The position numbers and the translations under genes were made by a program. From Bacteroidales bacterium (GTDB taxonomy: Bacteria; Bacteroidota; Bacteroidia; Bacteroidales; P3), in NCBI GenBank assembly GCA_030523765.1, contig JAUNHX010000002.1, positions 41,342 to 105,341 on the forward strand: a DNA stretch of 64,000 nt. Reading direction: 5' to 3'. The notes beneath the pieces were generated by a model, which was not told the DNA's origin, ran no database searches, and was given only the letters and a program-made list of their open reading frames with translations. Shown piece after piece: positions 34,865 through 45,400 of this stretch (position 1 is its first letter; the number at the start of each line of letters is the position of its first letter).

Positions 34865-36823
34865 ATGAAGAATTGTAAACAATACGGTATTTTTATTATT
34901 GTATGTATGATGGGGGTGCACACTGTAGCTCAACCTCGCAATTACACCCTCGCATCACCCAACGGCAAAATTGTTAGCCATATCGTGGCCGATAAGGGCA
35001 AGTTGACATACGATCTAAATGTAGATGGTAACACAATCCTCTTGGAATCGCCCATTGCTTTAGACCGTACCTGCGGTACTACACACTATCGTAAGATGGA
35101 AGTGATAGCATCTCCTGAACGTGGTTCATTTAATAAGCACCTAGAGTCCAATAGCTACACAATGAACAAGTTAACTCTATCGTTGGAAGGTGGCCTTAAA
35201 ATAGATTTCCAAGTCTGCAACGAGGGACTTGCCTATCGTTTCCGCACCGAACAGGCTTGCATTGTCAACAAGGAGGTGGTGGTCTACAATTTTGCCCACA
35301 ACTACCGTGCTACAGTGCCCTATGTACGCTGGTCTAAGAATCAATTTATGTCTTCATTTGAAAACACATATACCACTGCAACACTATCGGAACTCGACAA
35401 GCGCCGACTTGCCTTCCTCCCCCTACTAGTCTATGCCGACCAAGGAACACGTATTGCTATTTCGGAATGCTACCAGCAGCATTATCCTGGCCTTTATCTG
35501 AAAGGTACTGGTAAAGCAGGACAACTAAGAGGTGCACATGCCCCCTACCCCGACCAGATTATTCAAGGAGGACACAATAACCTTCAAGGCATTGTTAAAA
35601 GCAGTCACCCATGGATTGCACAACTACAAGCCTTCGATACAATGCCCTGGCGTATGATGATGGTGGCCCAAAGTGATGCCGAATTGGCTGGCAACAACCT
35701 AACATCCTTGCTAGCTCCTCCCTGTCGACTAAGTGATACCGATTGGATCAAACCTGGCAAGGTAGCATGGGACTGGTGGAATTGTTGGAACATCAATGGG
35801 GTTGACTTCAAATCTGGCGTCAACAACGATACTTATAAATATTACATCGATTTTGCTTCACAATATGGTATTGAATATGTGATACTCGATGAGGGATGGG
35901 CCGTAAACCTGAAGGCCGACCTCTTCCAAGTAGTACCTGAGATAGATTTGCCTATGCTAGTGGAATATGCTAACCAACGTGGCGTAGGACTCATTCTATG
36001 GGCTGGTTACTACGCTTTTGCCCGCGATATGGAGCAAGTATGTAAACACTACAGTGCCATGGGCATTAAAGGATTCAAAGTCGATTTTATGGATCGTGAT
36101 GACCAAATAATTAATGAGTTCTATTATCACACCGCAGCTATATGCGCACAATACCATCTGTTGGTTGATTTTCATGGCGCACATATCCCAGCTGGTATCG
36201 ACAAGGTATATCCCAATGTGATTAATTTTGAGGGTGTTTATGGATTGGAAAATATGAAATGGGCTCCTGCTGAAGTAGATCAGATGGAGTACGATGTTCT
36301 CATCCCCTTTATACGACAACTGGGAGGACCTATGGACTATACACCTGGAGCCATGCGCAACGCTGCTAAACACTGCTACTACCCCTGTTGGAGTGAACCT
36401 ATGAGTCAAGGTACCCGCTGTCACCAGTTGGCCTTATACCTTGTGTTGGATCAACCTTTGGCTATGCTCTGCGACTCTCCTACTGAATATATGCTTGACC
36501 CAGAATATACCTCTTTCCTCACTGCCATTCCTACCACATGGGACGAGACCCGCGTGTTGCAAGGTGAAATAGGCCAGTATATTGTTACTGCAAGACGCAA
36601 AGGAACCACATGGTATATCGGTGGCATCACCAACTGGACAGAACGCGACATAGAGATAGACCTTTCAAAATTCGCCAGTAGCAAAAACATAGTATTATAC
36701 AAAGACGGCATTAATGCTCACCGCAAAGGCAATGACTACAAGGTAGAACAACCTCAATTCTCCAATACCCTCTCAATACATATGGCCCCTGGAGGTGGTT
36801 TTGCAATGAAAATAGAACCATAG
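34865..36823 (+). CDS. Glycoside hydrolase family 97 (alpha-glycosidase)
   Basis: A 652-residue exported enzyme (signal peptide ending TVAQ). It has the GH97 layout: N-terminal beta-sandwich (~25-290), a TIM barrel (~300-560) and a C-terminal beta domain. Barrel motifs include 'KVAWDWWNCWNINGVDF', 'YGIEYVILDEGWA' and 'GIKGFKVDFMDRDDQ'. Asp407 in KVDFMD sits where retaining GH97 alpha-galactosidases keep their nucleophile, whereas the SusB-type inverting enzymes use a downstream Glu pair; this suggests an alpha-galactosidase-like, retaining enzyme. It has its own promoter, with no Sus transporter genes beside it in this window. Confidence 0.9.
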   Translation: MKNCKQYGIFIIVCMMGVHTVAQPRNYTLASPNGKIVSHIVADKGKLTYDLNVDGNTILLESPIALDRTCGTTHYRKMEVIASPERGSFNKHLESNSYTMNKLTLSLEGGLKIDFQVCNEGLAYRFRTEQACIVNKEVVVYNFAHNYRATVPYVRWSKNQFMSSFENTYTTATLSELDKRRLAFLPLLVYADQGTRIAISECYQQHYPGLYLKGTGKAGQLRGAHAPYPDQIIQGGHNNLQGIVKSSHPWIAQLQAFDTMPWRMMMVAQSDAELAGNNLTSLLAPPCRLSDTDWIKPGKVAWDWWNCWNINGVDFKSGVNNDTYKYYIDFASQYGIEYVILDEGWAVNLKADLFQVVPEIDLPMLVEYANQRGVGLILWAGYYAFARDMEQVCKHYSAMGIKGFKVDFMDRDDQIINEFYYHTAAICAQYHLLVDFHGAHIPAGIDKVYPNVINFEGVYGLENMKWAPAEVDQMEYDVLIPFIRQLGGPMDYTPGAMRNAAKHCYYPCWSEPMSQGTRCHQLALYLVLDQPLAMLCDSPTEYMLDPEYTSFLTAIPTTWDETRVLQGEIGQYIVTARRKGTTWYIGGITNWTERDIEIDLSKFASSKNIVLYKDGINAHRKGNDYKVEQPQFSNTLSIHMAPGGGFAMKIEP

Positions 36824-37178
36824 ATATCTTTCATGTGCCCTACATTACCTTTATCATTTCTACTTCTGATTTTATGTCTAAAAATAACAATTTCCCTATA
36901 TTTTATATAGATGATTATTGTTGTTAATATTAACGTAAAATTTAAGTAAAAAACAGTTAAATATTTATGAGTTTTTAAGTAAAAATCATCTAAATAACAT
37001 ACTCTAGGCAAGCTCTAAACAAGGACTAAGCAAGGTGTAAGCAAGCACTTAGCACTCATAATCAGCAAATTACCACTTGCCTACTATTTGATAAGTCTAT
37101 AATTAATACTTGACTAGAAAATGATAAAAGTACACTAGAATCATAGTAATATTGTTTGATGATATGAGTAAAACGAAA
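36824..37178. other. Intergenic region between GH97 and cinA
   Basis: About 350 AT-rich bases without a gene. The notable content is a short array of 11-bp degenerate tandem repeats at 37002-37056. Confidence 0.6.
37002..37056. repeat. Five degenerate 11-bp tandem repeats
   Basis: Successive 11-base units read CTCTAGGCAAG, CTCTAAACAAG, GACTAAGCAAG, GTGTAAGCAAG and CACTTAGCACT, with a shared core of CTAAGCAAG. Confidence 0.7.
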
Positions 37179-37205
37179 AAGCCGCTGTTCAATGAACAAC
37201 GGCTT
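37179..37205 (-). terminator. Rho-independent terminator after cinA
   Basis: AAGCCGCTGTTC pairs with GAACAACGGCTT around a 3-base loop with one mismatch. On the minus strand it is followed by TTTTTCGTTTT. The cinA stop lies 65 bases upstream on that strand. Confidence 0.85.
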
Positions 37206-37269
37206 CATAGTTTATCCTATATAGGTTTATCTAGCATAACCTACTTTTAAAAGGAGCATCTTACACAGT

Positions 37270-38553
37270 TTACGAAGGAAGCAACATAACCTCCTTTACC
37301 AGTAAACTAAGCACAGAATTGGTAGCACGCTCAATAGTGCGCTGTCTATCATCACCCAGTTGTAAGAGTTGGGCAGTAGTTCCCTGGGGTCCCGCAACGG
37401 CAATCCAAACCGTACCTACAGGTTTATTGGGTGTTCCCCCATTAGGACCAGCGATTCCAGTAGTGGCAGTACCAAAATGAGTGTGAAGACGAGTGCGAAC
37501 CCCCTCTGCCATCTGACGTGCTGTTGCCTCACTTACAGCACCGTAAGCAGTGAGCGTTTGATGATCAACACCCAATAATGACTCCTTGACATCATTGCTA
37601 TAAGAGACTACACCTCCCTGATAGTATTCACTACATCCAGCCATAGCAGTGAGCCTAGAGGCCAAATAGCCTCCTGTACAGCTCTCAGCAGTGGCCAACG
37701 TAAGGTGGCGATGCCTGAAGAGTGAGGCCACGACTTCGGGAACCGACTCACAATCCTCACCTACAATATACTGGCCTGCTAAAGGATAGAGCGTATCTAC
37801 AGCATACTGAATAGAGGACTGCAACAAGGATAAATCTTCGCCACGAGCAGTGAGGCGTAACTTAACCATACCTGCTTGAGGTAGATATGCTAAACGGAGA
37901 TAAGAGGGCAAGGACAATTCCCAAGGTTCGATGAGATCGCTAAGGAATGATTCCCCAATGCCCTGCACTATAATGTTTTTACTGATAATATGTGACGTAT
38001 GGAAGTAGTGCTGCAGCCGAGTAACCACCTCGTGATCCATAAGCCACTCCATTTCGTGAGGTACACCAGGCATAGATACCAGTACTTTACGGGTATCGGA
38101 GGGCAAATGGAGTGCCTGTGCTATCGTTTCCCCCTCGAACCACATGCAAGGAGCTGTGCCCACCTTGTTGTTGACAACAGTACAACACTGAGGCACCCAA
38201 GCCTGCTGACGATTGATAGGAGTAAGTTCGTAGTGACGACGCTCAAAAATATCTTTCACTGTAGCCAAAGCCTCTGGATTCTCAACTAGCGGAGAATTAA
38301 AGATGCTGGCAATAGTATGTTTGGTGATATCATCTTTGGTAGGGCCGAGACCTCCCGTAACCAAGACTGCATCGTAGGCCTTTAATTCTTCAATTAGGGT
38401 ACAACGGATAGCATCAGCATCATCGGCTATGGTAACAACATGACGCACATCCATGCCAGCTGCTATAAGACGTCTAGACATAGAGGAGGCATTCGTATTG
38501 ACCACCTGCCCTATTAGTAGTTCGTCACCTATATTAACAAGAGATACATTCAT
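37270..38553 (-). CDS. cinA: CinA family protein (NMN amidohydrolase/competence-damage protein)
   Basis: A 427-residue, two-domain cytoplasmic protein. Residues 1-~170 are the MoCF-biosynthesis-like domain (INIGDELLIGQ type start, 'VTGGLGPTKDDITK', 'MPGVPHEM'). Residues ~265-427 are the CinA C-terminal domain with 'TAESCTGGYLASRLT', 'SYSNDVKESLLGV', 'GIAGPNGGTPNKPVGTVWIAV', the nicotinamide mononucleotide deamidase module of pyridine nucleotide recycling. Length is normal. It is a single gene with its own terminator, following the outer membrane protein gene on the same strand. Confidence 0.93.
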   Translation of the reverse strand: MNVSLVNIGDELLIGQVVNTNASSMSRRLIAAGMDVRHVVTIADDADAIRCTLIEELKAYDAVLVTGGLGPTKDDITKHTIASIFNSPLVENPEALATVKDIFERRHYELTPINRQQAWVPQCCTVVNNKVGTAPCMWFEGETIAQALHLPSDTRKVLVSMPGVPHEMEWLMDHEVVTRLQHYFHTSHIISKNIIVQGIGESFLSDLIEPWELSLPSYLRLAYLPQAGMVKLRLTARGEDLSLLQSSIQYAVDTLYPLAGQYIVGEDCESVPEVVASLFRHRHLTLATAESCTGGYLASRLTAMAGCSEYYQGGVVSYSNDVKESLLGVDHQTLTAYGAVSEATARQMAEGVRTRLHTHFGTATTGIAGPNGGTPNKPVGTVWIAVAGPQGTTAQLLQLGDDRQRTIERATNSVLSLLVKEVMLLPS

Positions 38554-38630
38554 AAGATAGTTTTTTATAACAAGTATTAAAGACGTAGTTCAATGACTAA
38601 ATAACCAAAATGGAGATAACAGCTATCTTT

Positions 38631-39803
38631 CTACCAACCAATAGTCCCCTGAGTATTGCGGCAACTGCTCTTACCTAAATTGAAAACATAACCAGCCGTG
38701 AGCGTAAGGATACCTACAGTGTAGGCACTCTGATTATATGATACGTGAGCAAAGCGCGGAGGAGTAAGAGAATACTTTATATCAACGAAGATATCGCTAT
38801 GATAGCCAACAATAAGGCGATTGTAAAAGCCCCCCACCAGAGCAAACTGGAAACTGTTTTCGGTATCGAATCGCATCATTGAACCAGCTCCACCATAACC
38901 ATATATTGAGAAACGAGGAGCACGATGGGACTGAACAATAAGATTGCTAAGGTTTAACATTAAATCTGCATGAAGATTAAAGAACGCACTGGCATTATAG
39001 TCACTTCGTATTTGGAGTCCCGACCATTGAAAGCGTCCACTCCAATAACTGGAAAAATTTTTGCCAATAGATAGTTCAACAGCAGGTGTACTAAGCCCCA
39101 TACGACTTTGAAAATCGCCTATACCACGGTATTGCAATGAATTAAGGCCTGCAGAAATAGCGAAGAACCAGTCGTAGGAGGGATGCTGCGAGTCGCCACG
39201 ATAGAAACGATAAGGGTTATCGATAAAGCGATATGAAAGACCTATACTGAGGGCTGGTAGAAGAGATAGCCGAACATGTTCGTCAAAATCGGGAGGAAGC
39301 AGTAGCGCCTGGCCATCCGCGAAAGCATAAAAGCCATGATTGAACTGGCACTCATAGCGGAGACCGACAATTAATGAAAAATCGTTATCACTACCACGAT
39401 GACTATCCGTTCTCCGCACAACCGCCATGCCATAGATACCATACAAGTTATGGATACGATTAGGAGTTGGACCCAGCAATGTGTTGGTAATATTCCATAG
39501 AAAATCAAAATGGGCTAGATGAAGCCTACAGTCAACACTATCAGTAAGGGAAGTATAATTACGCAGATATTGAACACGCATACCCCAACTATGTTGCATC
39601 ATCTTACTTAAAGAAATCTGATAGTTGTTGACACGATGACGTTCGCCTTGATCTTCGCTACTGCCAGAAGGAATATAGCTATAAAACGAGTAACCCATGC
39701 CAGCTGAGATCGCCAAATTGTCGAGCAACGGTCGATCTTGAGCCCACACCTGAAAGGATAAAAACAGGCAGAAAAAAAGAATTATGGGTTTACGCAATAG
39801 CAT
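38631..39803 (-). CDS. Putative outer membrane beta-barrel protein
   Basis: Family not recognised. The ATG at 39803 (MLLRKPIILFFCLFLSF) gives a signal peptide ending VWAQ; the frame runs further only through a TTG that overlaps the upstream gene's terminator. The remaining 368 residues alternate hydrophobic and polar residues as in a barrel ('LAISAGMGYSFYSY', 'FALVGGFYNRLIVGYHSDIFVDIKYSL', 'YTVGILTLTAGYVFNLG'). The very C-terminal 'KSSCRNTQGTIGW' is an extra tail after the last strand. It lies between tig and cinA, and nothing else hints at function. Confidence 0.7.
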   Translation of the reverse strand: MLLRKPIILFFCLFLSFQVWAQDRPLLDNLAISAGMGYSFYSYIPSGSSEDQGERHRVNNYQISLSKMMQHSWGMRVQYLRNYTSLTDSVDCRLHLAHFDFLWNITNTLLGPTPNRIHNLYGIYGMAVVRRTDSHRGSDNDFSLIVGLRYECQFNHGFYAFADGQALLLPPDFDEHVRLSLLPALSIGLSYRFIDNPYRFYRGDSQHPSYDWFFAISAGLNSLQYRGIGDFQSRMGLSTPAVELSIGKNFSSYWSGRFQWSGLQIRSDYNASAFFNLHADLMLNLSNLIVQSHRAPRFSIYGYGGAGSMMRFDTENSFQFALVGGFYNRLIVGYHSDIFVDIKYSLTPPRFAHVSYNQSAYTVGILTLTAGYVFNLGKSSCRNTQGTIGW

Positions 39804-39825
39804 TATAATTATCTGTATAAAAAAA

Positions 39826-39866
39826 GACATCTGCCGCTCCAAAACGGGAGCAATTGGGCAGATGTC
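39826..39866 (-). terminator. Rho-independent terminator after tig
   Basis: GACATCTGCC (39826-39835) pairs with GGCAGATGTC (39857-39866), and an inner GCTCC/GGGAGC pair extends the stem. On the minus strand a run of T residues follows. It separates tig from the next gene on that strand. Confidence 0.88.
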
Positions 39867-39885
39867 CTTATATGAAAAGAGATTA

Positions 39886-41226
39886 TTATTTCATCTTCTC
39901 ACCAAACTCCTTAACAGTCAACTTCTCAACTTCAGGCTTAAGCTGTTCGTTAAAGAGATTGAAGATATTCTTAGAATAGAGTCGATCGGTGAGTTGACTG
40001 ATGTTCTGGCGATCTTGAGCAATAGCACGAGCCGATTTGTCAAGGGTCTCTTCATCGTCAGGTTGACCGTTGTTGTTGCGGCGAAGAATATCTTTCACCT
40101 CGTTAATAATCTCATCCTGAGTAGGTTCGAGCTTTTTAATCTTCTCCAGTTCCGATTCGAGGAGTTCCCACTTAATCGAGGGCAGATACTTCTCGTTCCA
40201 ATCAGCTTCGAGTTTCTCAGCGGTAAGATCTTTATCATTTCCTGAACGAAGGAACCAACGTTTCAAGAAAGCCTCAGGGATAGGAGCATCGAATGCAGCA
40301 ATAAGTTGCTCACGTACATCGGCAACATATTTCCATTCACCTTGCTCATTGTAGCTCTCTTCCATCTGTTTGCTTACAGCTTTCTTAAAAGCAGCAGCAT
40401 CCTTGATTTCCTTACCAGGGAAGGCTAGATTGAAGAGATCCTCGTTCAGATCGTGGGGGGTGATATGAGAGCAACCACTGATAGTGAATTCAACAGCAGC
40501 TTTGAACTTCTTAGCGGCAGCAGGTTCGAGACGGAAATGTTTCTCGATATCAGCAGCGGTGAAGGCTTTAGCGGGGGTAAATACCACTTTATCCTCAGCT
40601 TTCTTGCCTACAAAGAGATTGCGGTTTTCATCGTCTTTCACATCTTTGAGATCGAAGCTAACGAAAGTGCTTACGCCACCTTCAGCCTCTTTGCCCTCTT
40701 TGTCAAGTTCTACAGCTTTACCGTAAACCATATCGTCAGCGGAGATAACTTCAGGGGTTTCGAATTTACCATAGCGCTCGGCCATATTCTTAACCTGTTT
40801 CTCAGCTTCCTTGGGGGTAATTTTTACCTGATAGAGGGGGGCACTTACCTTCTCCCAATTAATTTTAACATCGGGGCGGAGAGCCACATTGAAGAAGAAG
40901 GTAAACTCCTTCTGAGAGGCGAAATCAACGGTACCCGTCTTCTCATCATCAGCGAGAGGCGTACCAATGGTGTTGAGTTTTTCGTCATCGAGGTATTTAA
41001 AGAGAGAATCGCTCATGATGGCCTGAACCTCATCGGCTTTAACTGAAGGCTCATACATTCGTTTGATGAGGCCTAGCGGAGCCATGCCTTTGCGGAAACC
41101 GGGGACAGCAGCTTGTTTCTGATATTTTTTTAACTGCTTAGTAACACGTTCTGCATAGTCGTTTTCGTCCAGTTCAATCTTAATCTGGAGGTCCAAATCG
41201 CCTAAATTTTCTCTTGTGATATTCAT
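39886..41226 (-). CDS. tig: Trigger factor
   Basis: A 446-residue ribosome-bound chaperone. The N-terminal ribosome-binding domain shows 'VTKQLKKYQKQAAVPGFRKGMAPLGLIKRMYE' (GFRxGxxP signature, residues ~43-50). A central region (~150-240) occupies the peptidyl-prolyl isomerase position but is divergent, as in other Bacteroidetes. A long helical C-terminal arm follows. The protein shields nascent chains at the ribosome exit. It has its own promoter (41280-41308) and terminator, so it is a single-gene unit. Confidence 0.93.
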   Translation of the reverse strand: MNITRENLGDLDLQIKIELDENDYAERVTKQLKKYQKQAAVPGFRKGMAPLGLIKRMYEPSVKADEVQAIMSDSLFKYLDDEKLNTIGTPLADDEKTGTVDFASQKEFTFFFNVALRPDVKINWEKVSAPLYQVKITPKEAEKQVKNMAERYGKFETPEVISADDMVYGKAVELDKEGKEAEGGVSTFVSFDLKDVKDDENRNLFVGKKAEDKVVFTPAKAFTAADIEKHFRLEPAAAKKFKAAVEFTISGCSHITPHDLNEDLFNLAFPGKEIKDAAAFKKAVSKQMEESYNEQGEWKYVADVREQLIAAFDAPIPEAFLKRWFLRSGNDKDLTAEKLEADWNEKYLPSIKWELLESELEKIKKLEPTQDEIINEVKDILRRNNNGQPDDEETLDKSARAIAQDRQNISQLTDRLYSKNIFNLFNEQLKPEVEKLTVKEFGEKMK

Positions 41227-41279
41227 CTTTTGAACTTATTTTATTGATATTTAATATTATCTAATTATAAAAGGAAATG

Positions 41280-41308
41280 CAAAGATACTAAAAAAAACGT
41301 AATGCAAA
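41280..41308 (-). promoter_or_regulatory. Promoter of tig
   Basis: On the minus strand TTTG (41305-41308), a 17-base spacer and TATCTTTG (41280-41287) lie about 55 bases before the tig ATG. Confidence 0.75.
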
Positions 41309-41365
41309 GAAAAAGCAACGCATTTTTTTGAAATAAGGGATTTTACCACTTTATCAATGCAAATA

Positions 41366-42448
41366 CTATTCATCATCGCTATTGAGATAAAAACCTACTC
41401 CAAGTGCTTTCAGATTCTTCACATAGGCTGTTGTGGGAGCCGCAGGGGTCTTGAAGCGAGAGTAAAAATGAGTGCTACGAGCTGCGAAGACCCCAAGACC
41501 GCCCTCAATATTGGTATAGGTTAGACGATCTTGATTGATCGAGCCATTGTCTTGATGGGAATAGAGATAAGCAGCTAAATCCTCTGTGCATACTCGAATA
41601 AAGATATCGACAGTATCGATAGGTATCTTGTTAACGTTATAATTGCTTACTGGGATAGAGTCACGTATGGTAGCGAGGAAGATACTCTCAGGGAAATTAC
41701 GGCTAGCGACAGCGTCTGTAAGATTCTTCTTAATAACATAACCATCGATATCGATAGAATGGGGAGTAATAAGCGTATCGAGGTAGGTACCATGATCGGT
41801 AACCACAAATTCATTGTAGTAGAAACGGACACGTGGTTGATATTGACGACCTCGAGTAGCAGTATGCCACTCCATATAACATTTGCGGGCTCCCGTTCCA
41901 GTAAAGTTGAATCCGAGAGTGCTGGGTTGGATAATTTTAAGTCCGTAGCCGATGAGGTAGGTTTGAGCACGTGCTATGGTATCACCACTATCGGTTTTGA
42001 TAATAAGCAACTGGTAGATATACTTGGGATCGAGCTGACCTGCAGTACGACAAACATAGACAGGCTGTTCGGGAGCATAGAAATCACCTTCAGGTTTGTT
42101 TCCCAACAGGTGGTAATCGAAAAGGAATTCCTTGTTGGGGGCAGTAGCAGCTGGGTCAATCGCCAAGAGACTGTCACGAGTAACAACGGCAGGCCATTCA
42201 AGCATTTTGACCTCAATACTACCTTCAGGATAGTTGATAGAATCAAAAATCTGCGCAAAATCATAGTTGTTACCCTCTCCCAGAAAACATTTTTGGACAC
42301 GGATATAGGTGGTATCATCACCTTGATCAAGGACACCATATACCACAGGGATTTCCTTCCATTCTGCATTAGGAGAGAATTCCACCTGGCAAGCTCCGAA
42401 GAGGAGGACCAGAAACGATATAAGAAGCAATCCACAAGTACGATTCAT
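41366..42448 (-). CDS. DUF4249-like lipoprotein
   Basis: A 360-residue exported lipoprotein (lipobox LFGAC, Cys20). 'EIPVVYGVLDQGDDTTYIRVQKCFLG' near the N-terminus resembles the conserved start of the Bacteroidetes DUF4249 family, and the rest is predicted beta-rich with many Tyr and Asp residues. No enzymatic motif is visible. It follows the GH2-family gene on the same strand after 49 bases. The DUF assignment is tentative. Confidence 0.65.
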   Translation of the reverse strand: MNRTCGLLLISFLVLLFGACQVEFSPNAEWKEIPVVYGVLDQGDDTTYIRVQKCFLGEGNNYDFAQIFDSINYPEGSIEVKMLEWPAVVTRDSLLAIDPAATAPNKEFLFDYHLLGNKPEGDFYAPEQPVYVCRTAGQLDPKYIYQLLIIKTDSGDTIARAQTYLIGYGLKIIQPSTLGFNFTGTGARKCYMEWHTATRGRQYQPRVRFYYNEFVVTDHGTYLDTLITPHSIDIDGYVIKKNLTDAVASRNFPESIFLATIRDSIPVSNYNVNKIPIDTVDIFIRVCTEDLAAYLYSHQDNGSINQDRLTYTNIEGGLGVFAARSTHFYSRFKTPAAPTTAYVKNLKALGVGFYLNSDDE

Positions 42449-42497
42449 ATATAACTGCTTATTGAAAATGGATTATTATTTGTTAGTTTGTTTATTC

Positions 42498-45400
42498 TTA
42501 TTTGATAACCTCATTCAGTTGTATCTCATCAACCATGATCCAAGGACGCAGCCCCTTGTATTTGTGCCATACAGGAATCTTACCCATATTCTTGGCCACA
42601 ATCTTGACATAACGCACATTCTGCCGTTCTATATTGATACGGATAGGGATGAGTTGCGGATTCTTCATTTCAATAGCAGTAGCATCATATTTAATCTTTG
42701 CATAGATAGGACTGCTGAAATTCTCACCATCTTCACTGACGTAGACTGCTACCGAGATGGGAGCAAAAGCCCAAGCGTCAGGAACATGAGCAAAATGCAT
42801 CACCACATCCTGAAGATCAATACTCTTGCCAAGGGTGAAGACGGCATTGAAATCGGTGCCGCTAAATCCGAGCCATCCCGTTTGTAGATCGGTGATATCA
42901 GCTGTCTCTCCATCAAAGAGTATACTCTCTGCATGGTAGTTATATGGAGTATTGGGGGCTTTATCGTATGTCACATTAGTGATATAATCGAAATTGAAAC
43001 GACTGGTAGCGGTAAAACTGGGAGTATTGTTTTTCTTAAAGGATTTAGCCTGTACCACCGTAGAGGTATTGATAGTGAAGGGACGCTTGTAAAGGGGAGA
43101 TTGTTCATCAGGGGTAGAGCCATCGGTAGTGTAACGCATCTCAACTCCAGGAACAGCGCTTTGCAGCGTGATGGTCATAGGACGATCAAAACGTTCGGCA
43201 CTCTTGGTGATGATAGGCATGGGGAGTACTGACGATTGAATGGTGGGATATTCGACACGACGAAAATCTTCTGGCTCATTGTTGTCAAAACTATATGCGT
43301 GAATATGTATGGGGAAAGAAAATTCACAGTTGGGGAGTGTGCTGTTATCGCTCATATCAATACCAGCCAAAGAAGAGCCGATACCCGCCTGACGATAGTC
43401 AATATTGAGGGTATAGTAGTTCTGCTCTTTGATATTGCTGTAATCAAGGGATTGTGACAACTGGTTATCATCATAAGGATATACGCTGAAATTGAATAGC
43501 GTGTCGAGCATATCAATAAAGAGACCATAATTACCACGATTAACCGAAAGCCAATGTACTCCAGCACGGTTGCCTGCAGCCTGGGGTATATCATAGTGGA
43601 AGAAGAGATTGTTGATAGGTGCAGTATAGGCACCAGTGACACCAGCGCTCTTACGATCGCAGTAAGTCTCTTTGTCGAGGCCCATCCATCGGATGCTATC
43701 AAAATCGCGGGTAAGACGCATTTGGAATCCCACCTTAGGAACTAGACGTACATGCTCTGTAACAAGCACCTGGTTATCAATAAGGATATCGCCCGTATAA
43801 AGCACCACGTAGGTCTGCTTAACATCGAAAAGAATATTGCCATTAAGATCGGTGTAGCGGATCATAGCATCAATACCCACCTTGTATTTATCAATTTGAC
43901 GATAGTTACAAGCCATAATGGTGCGATTCATCTTGTCGGGACTGAGGTGAGACCACAACTTGCTACCATTGAGATCTTGACGATCATTGGGGGTAGGAGC
44001 TCGATAGAAACTCATGGTAGGACTGCCTGCGATCATCTCTTTGTCATCGATACTATAAGAAACGATATCAGCATCGGTAAGATCGAACCATAGGTCGATA
44101 TTGTTATTATAAATATGTATACGGTTCTCACCCCTATCATCGTTTACAACAAAAAGTTCCTCTTTATCGAAATTCTCGAGAGGCGCTTTCTTTACAGCCT
44201 GCATAGGAATGGGGAATTCGGTTGTTGCCAACTCGATTGACCGAGGTACAACATCAGTGGCTATCCGTTGACGAACAGTGAAACGGATAAACAGTTCTTC
44301 ACCAGCATAAAGGGTCAGCTTGGGAATTTTGAGTTTAAAATTCTTAGATTCGCCTGGTTTAAGATCCACATTCACTTCACCTTCAATAATGCGCGGCTTG
44401 AGATTGGAGAAGATATTATATTCGAGAATATAATCGTTAAGAGAGAGATAATCGAGATAGTTTGATATCGTGAACTCGCCATGATCAGCAGTCAATGCAA
44501 CAAGTGCAATATCAAAAGGACGGTAAAGATTGCGTATCTCGTCTAGATAAGGCACTGGTTGGTTGGATGTGGTAAAGAGACCCGATGTAACAACACTGCT
44601 ATTGGCAGCCATATTGTTACGGCGACTTGCATTCCAGTTGGTAATAAAACCACCTTGAAGGCTACTGCGTGTGCGTATCATCTTCCACATAGACTCGAGT
44701 CCTCCAAAATTATTGCCCTCTGTAGACCCGTAGTTAATCAAGATGAGGGGACGGGTCTGACTCTTAGCAGAGAAGACCTTCAGATCGTCTACATCGAGAT
44801 ACGAGGAGGCAATAAGATCAGTATTTTCCGAGTAATCGGCTCCTGGATAAACTACAGGACGCGATTTATCTTTCTGTTTCAATGTGCGATAGGCATTTTC
44901 CATACCAATACCGTTATCGATGCCGTTGCCTAGACCCCACACGATAATAGAGGGGTGATTCTTCAACGTTTCGTACATATTTTGCACACGGACAATAAAA
45001 TTGTCAACAAACTCTTTGTCGGTCGATATCGCTTTCGATTTGGTAGAGAACGGTGCAATATTAGCATCGCAGATAACATAGAACCCATACTCATCGCATA
45101 GATCATAGAATCGAGAATCGAGAGGACTGTATACAGTGGTGTGTATAGCATTGATATTGTGGCGTTTCATCTCTTGTAAATCGGAACGCATCTGGTCGAG
45201 AGAGGCGAGGCTATTGGTAGAGAGATGATAGCCAGTATAATTGGCACCCCGAAGGGTGATGGCTTTCTGATTAACGAGAAGTTGCCCATTCTTTACTTCA
45301 ACAGTACGGAAGCCAAAACGATGGGCCGTAGTTTCAATTAGCTGCATCTTTTCATCACGCAAACGGACTACAGCGGTGTAGATACTAGGAGTTTCGGCAG

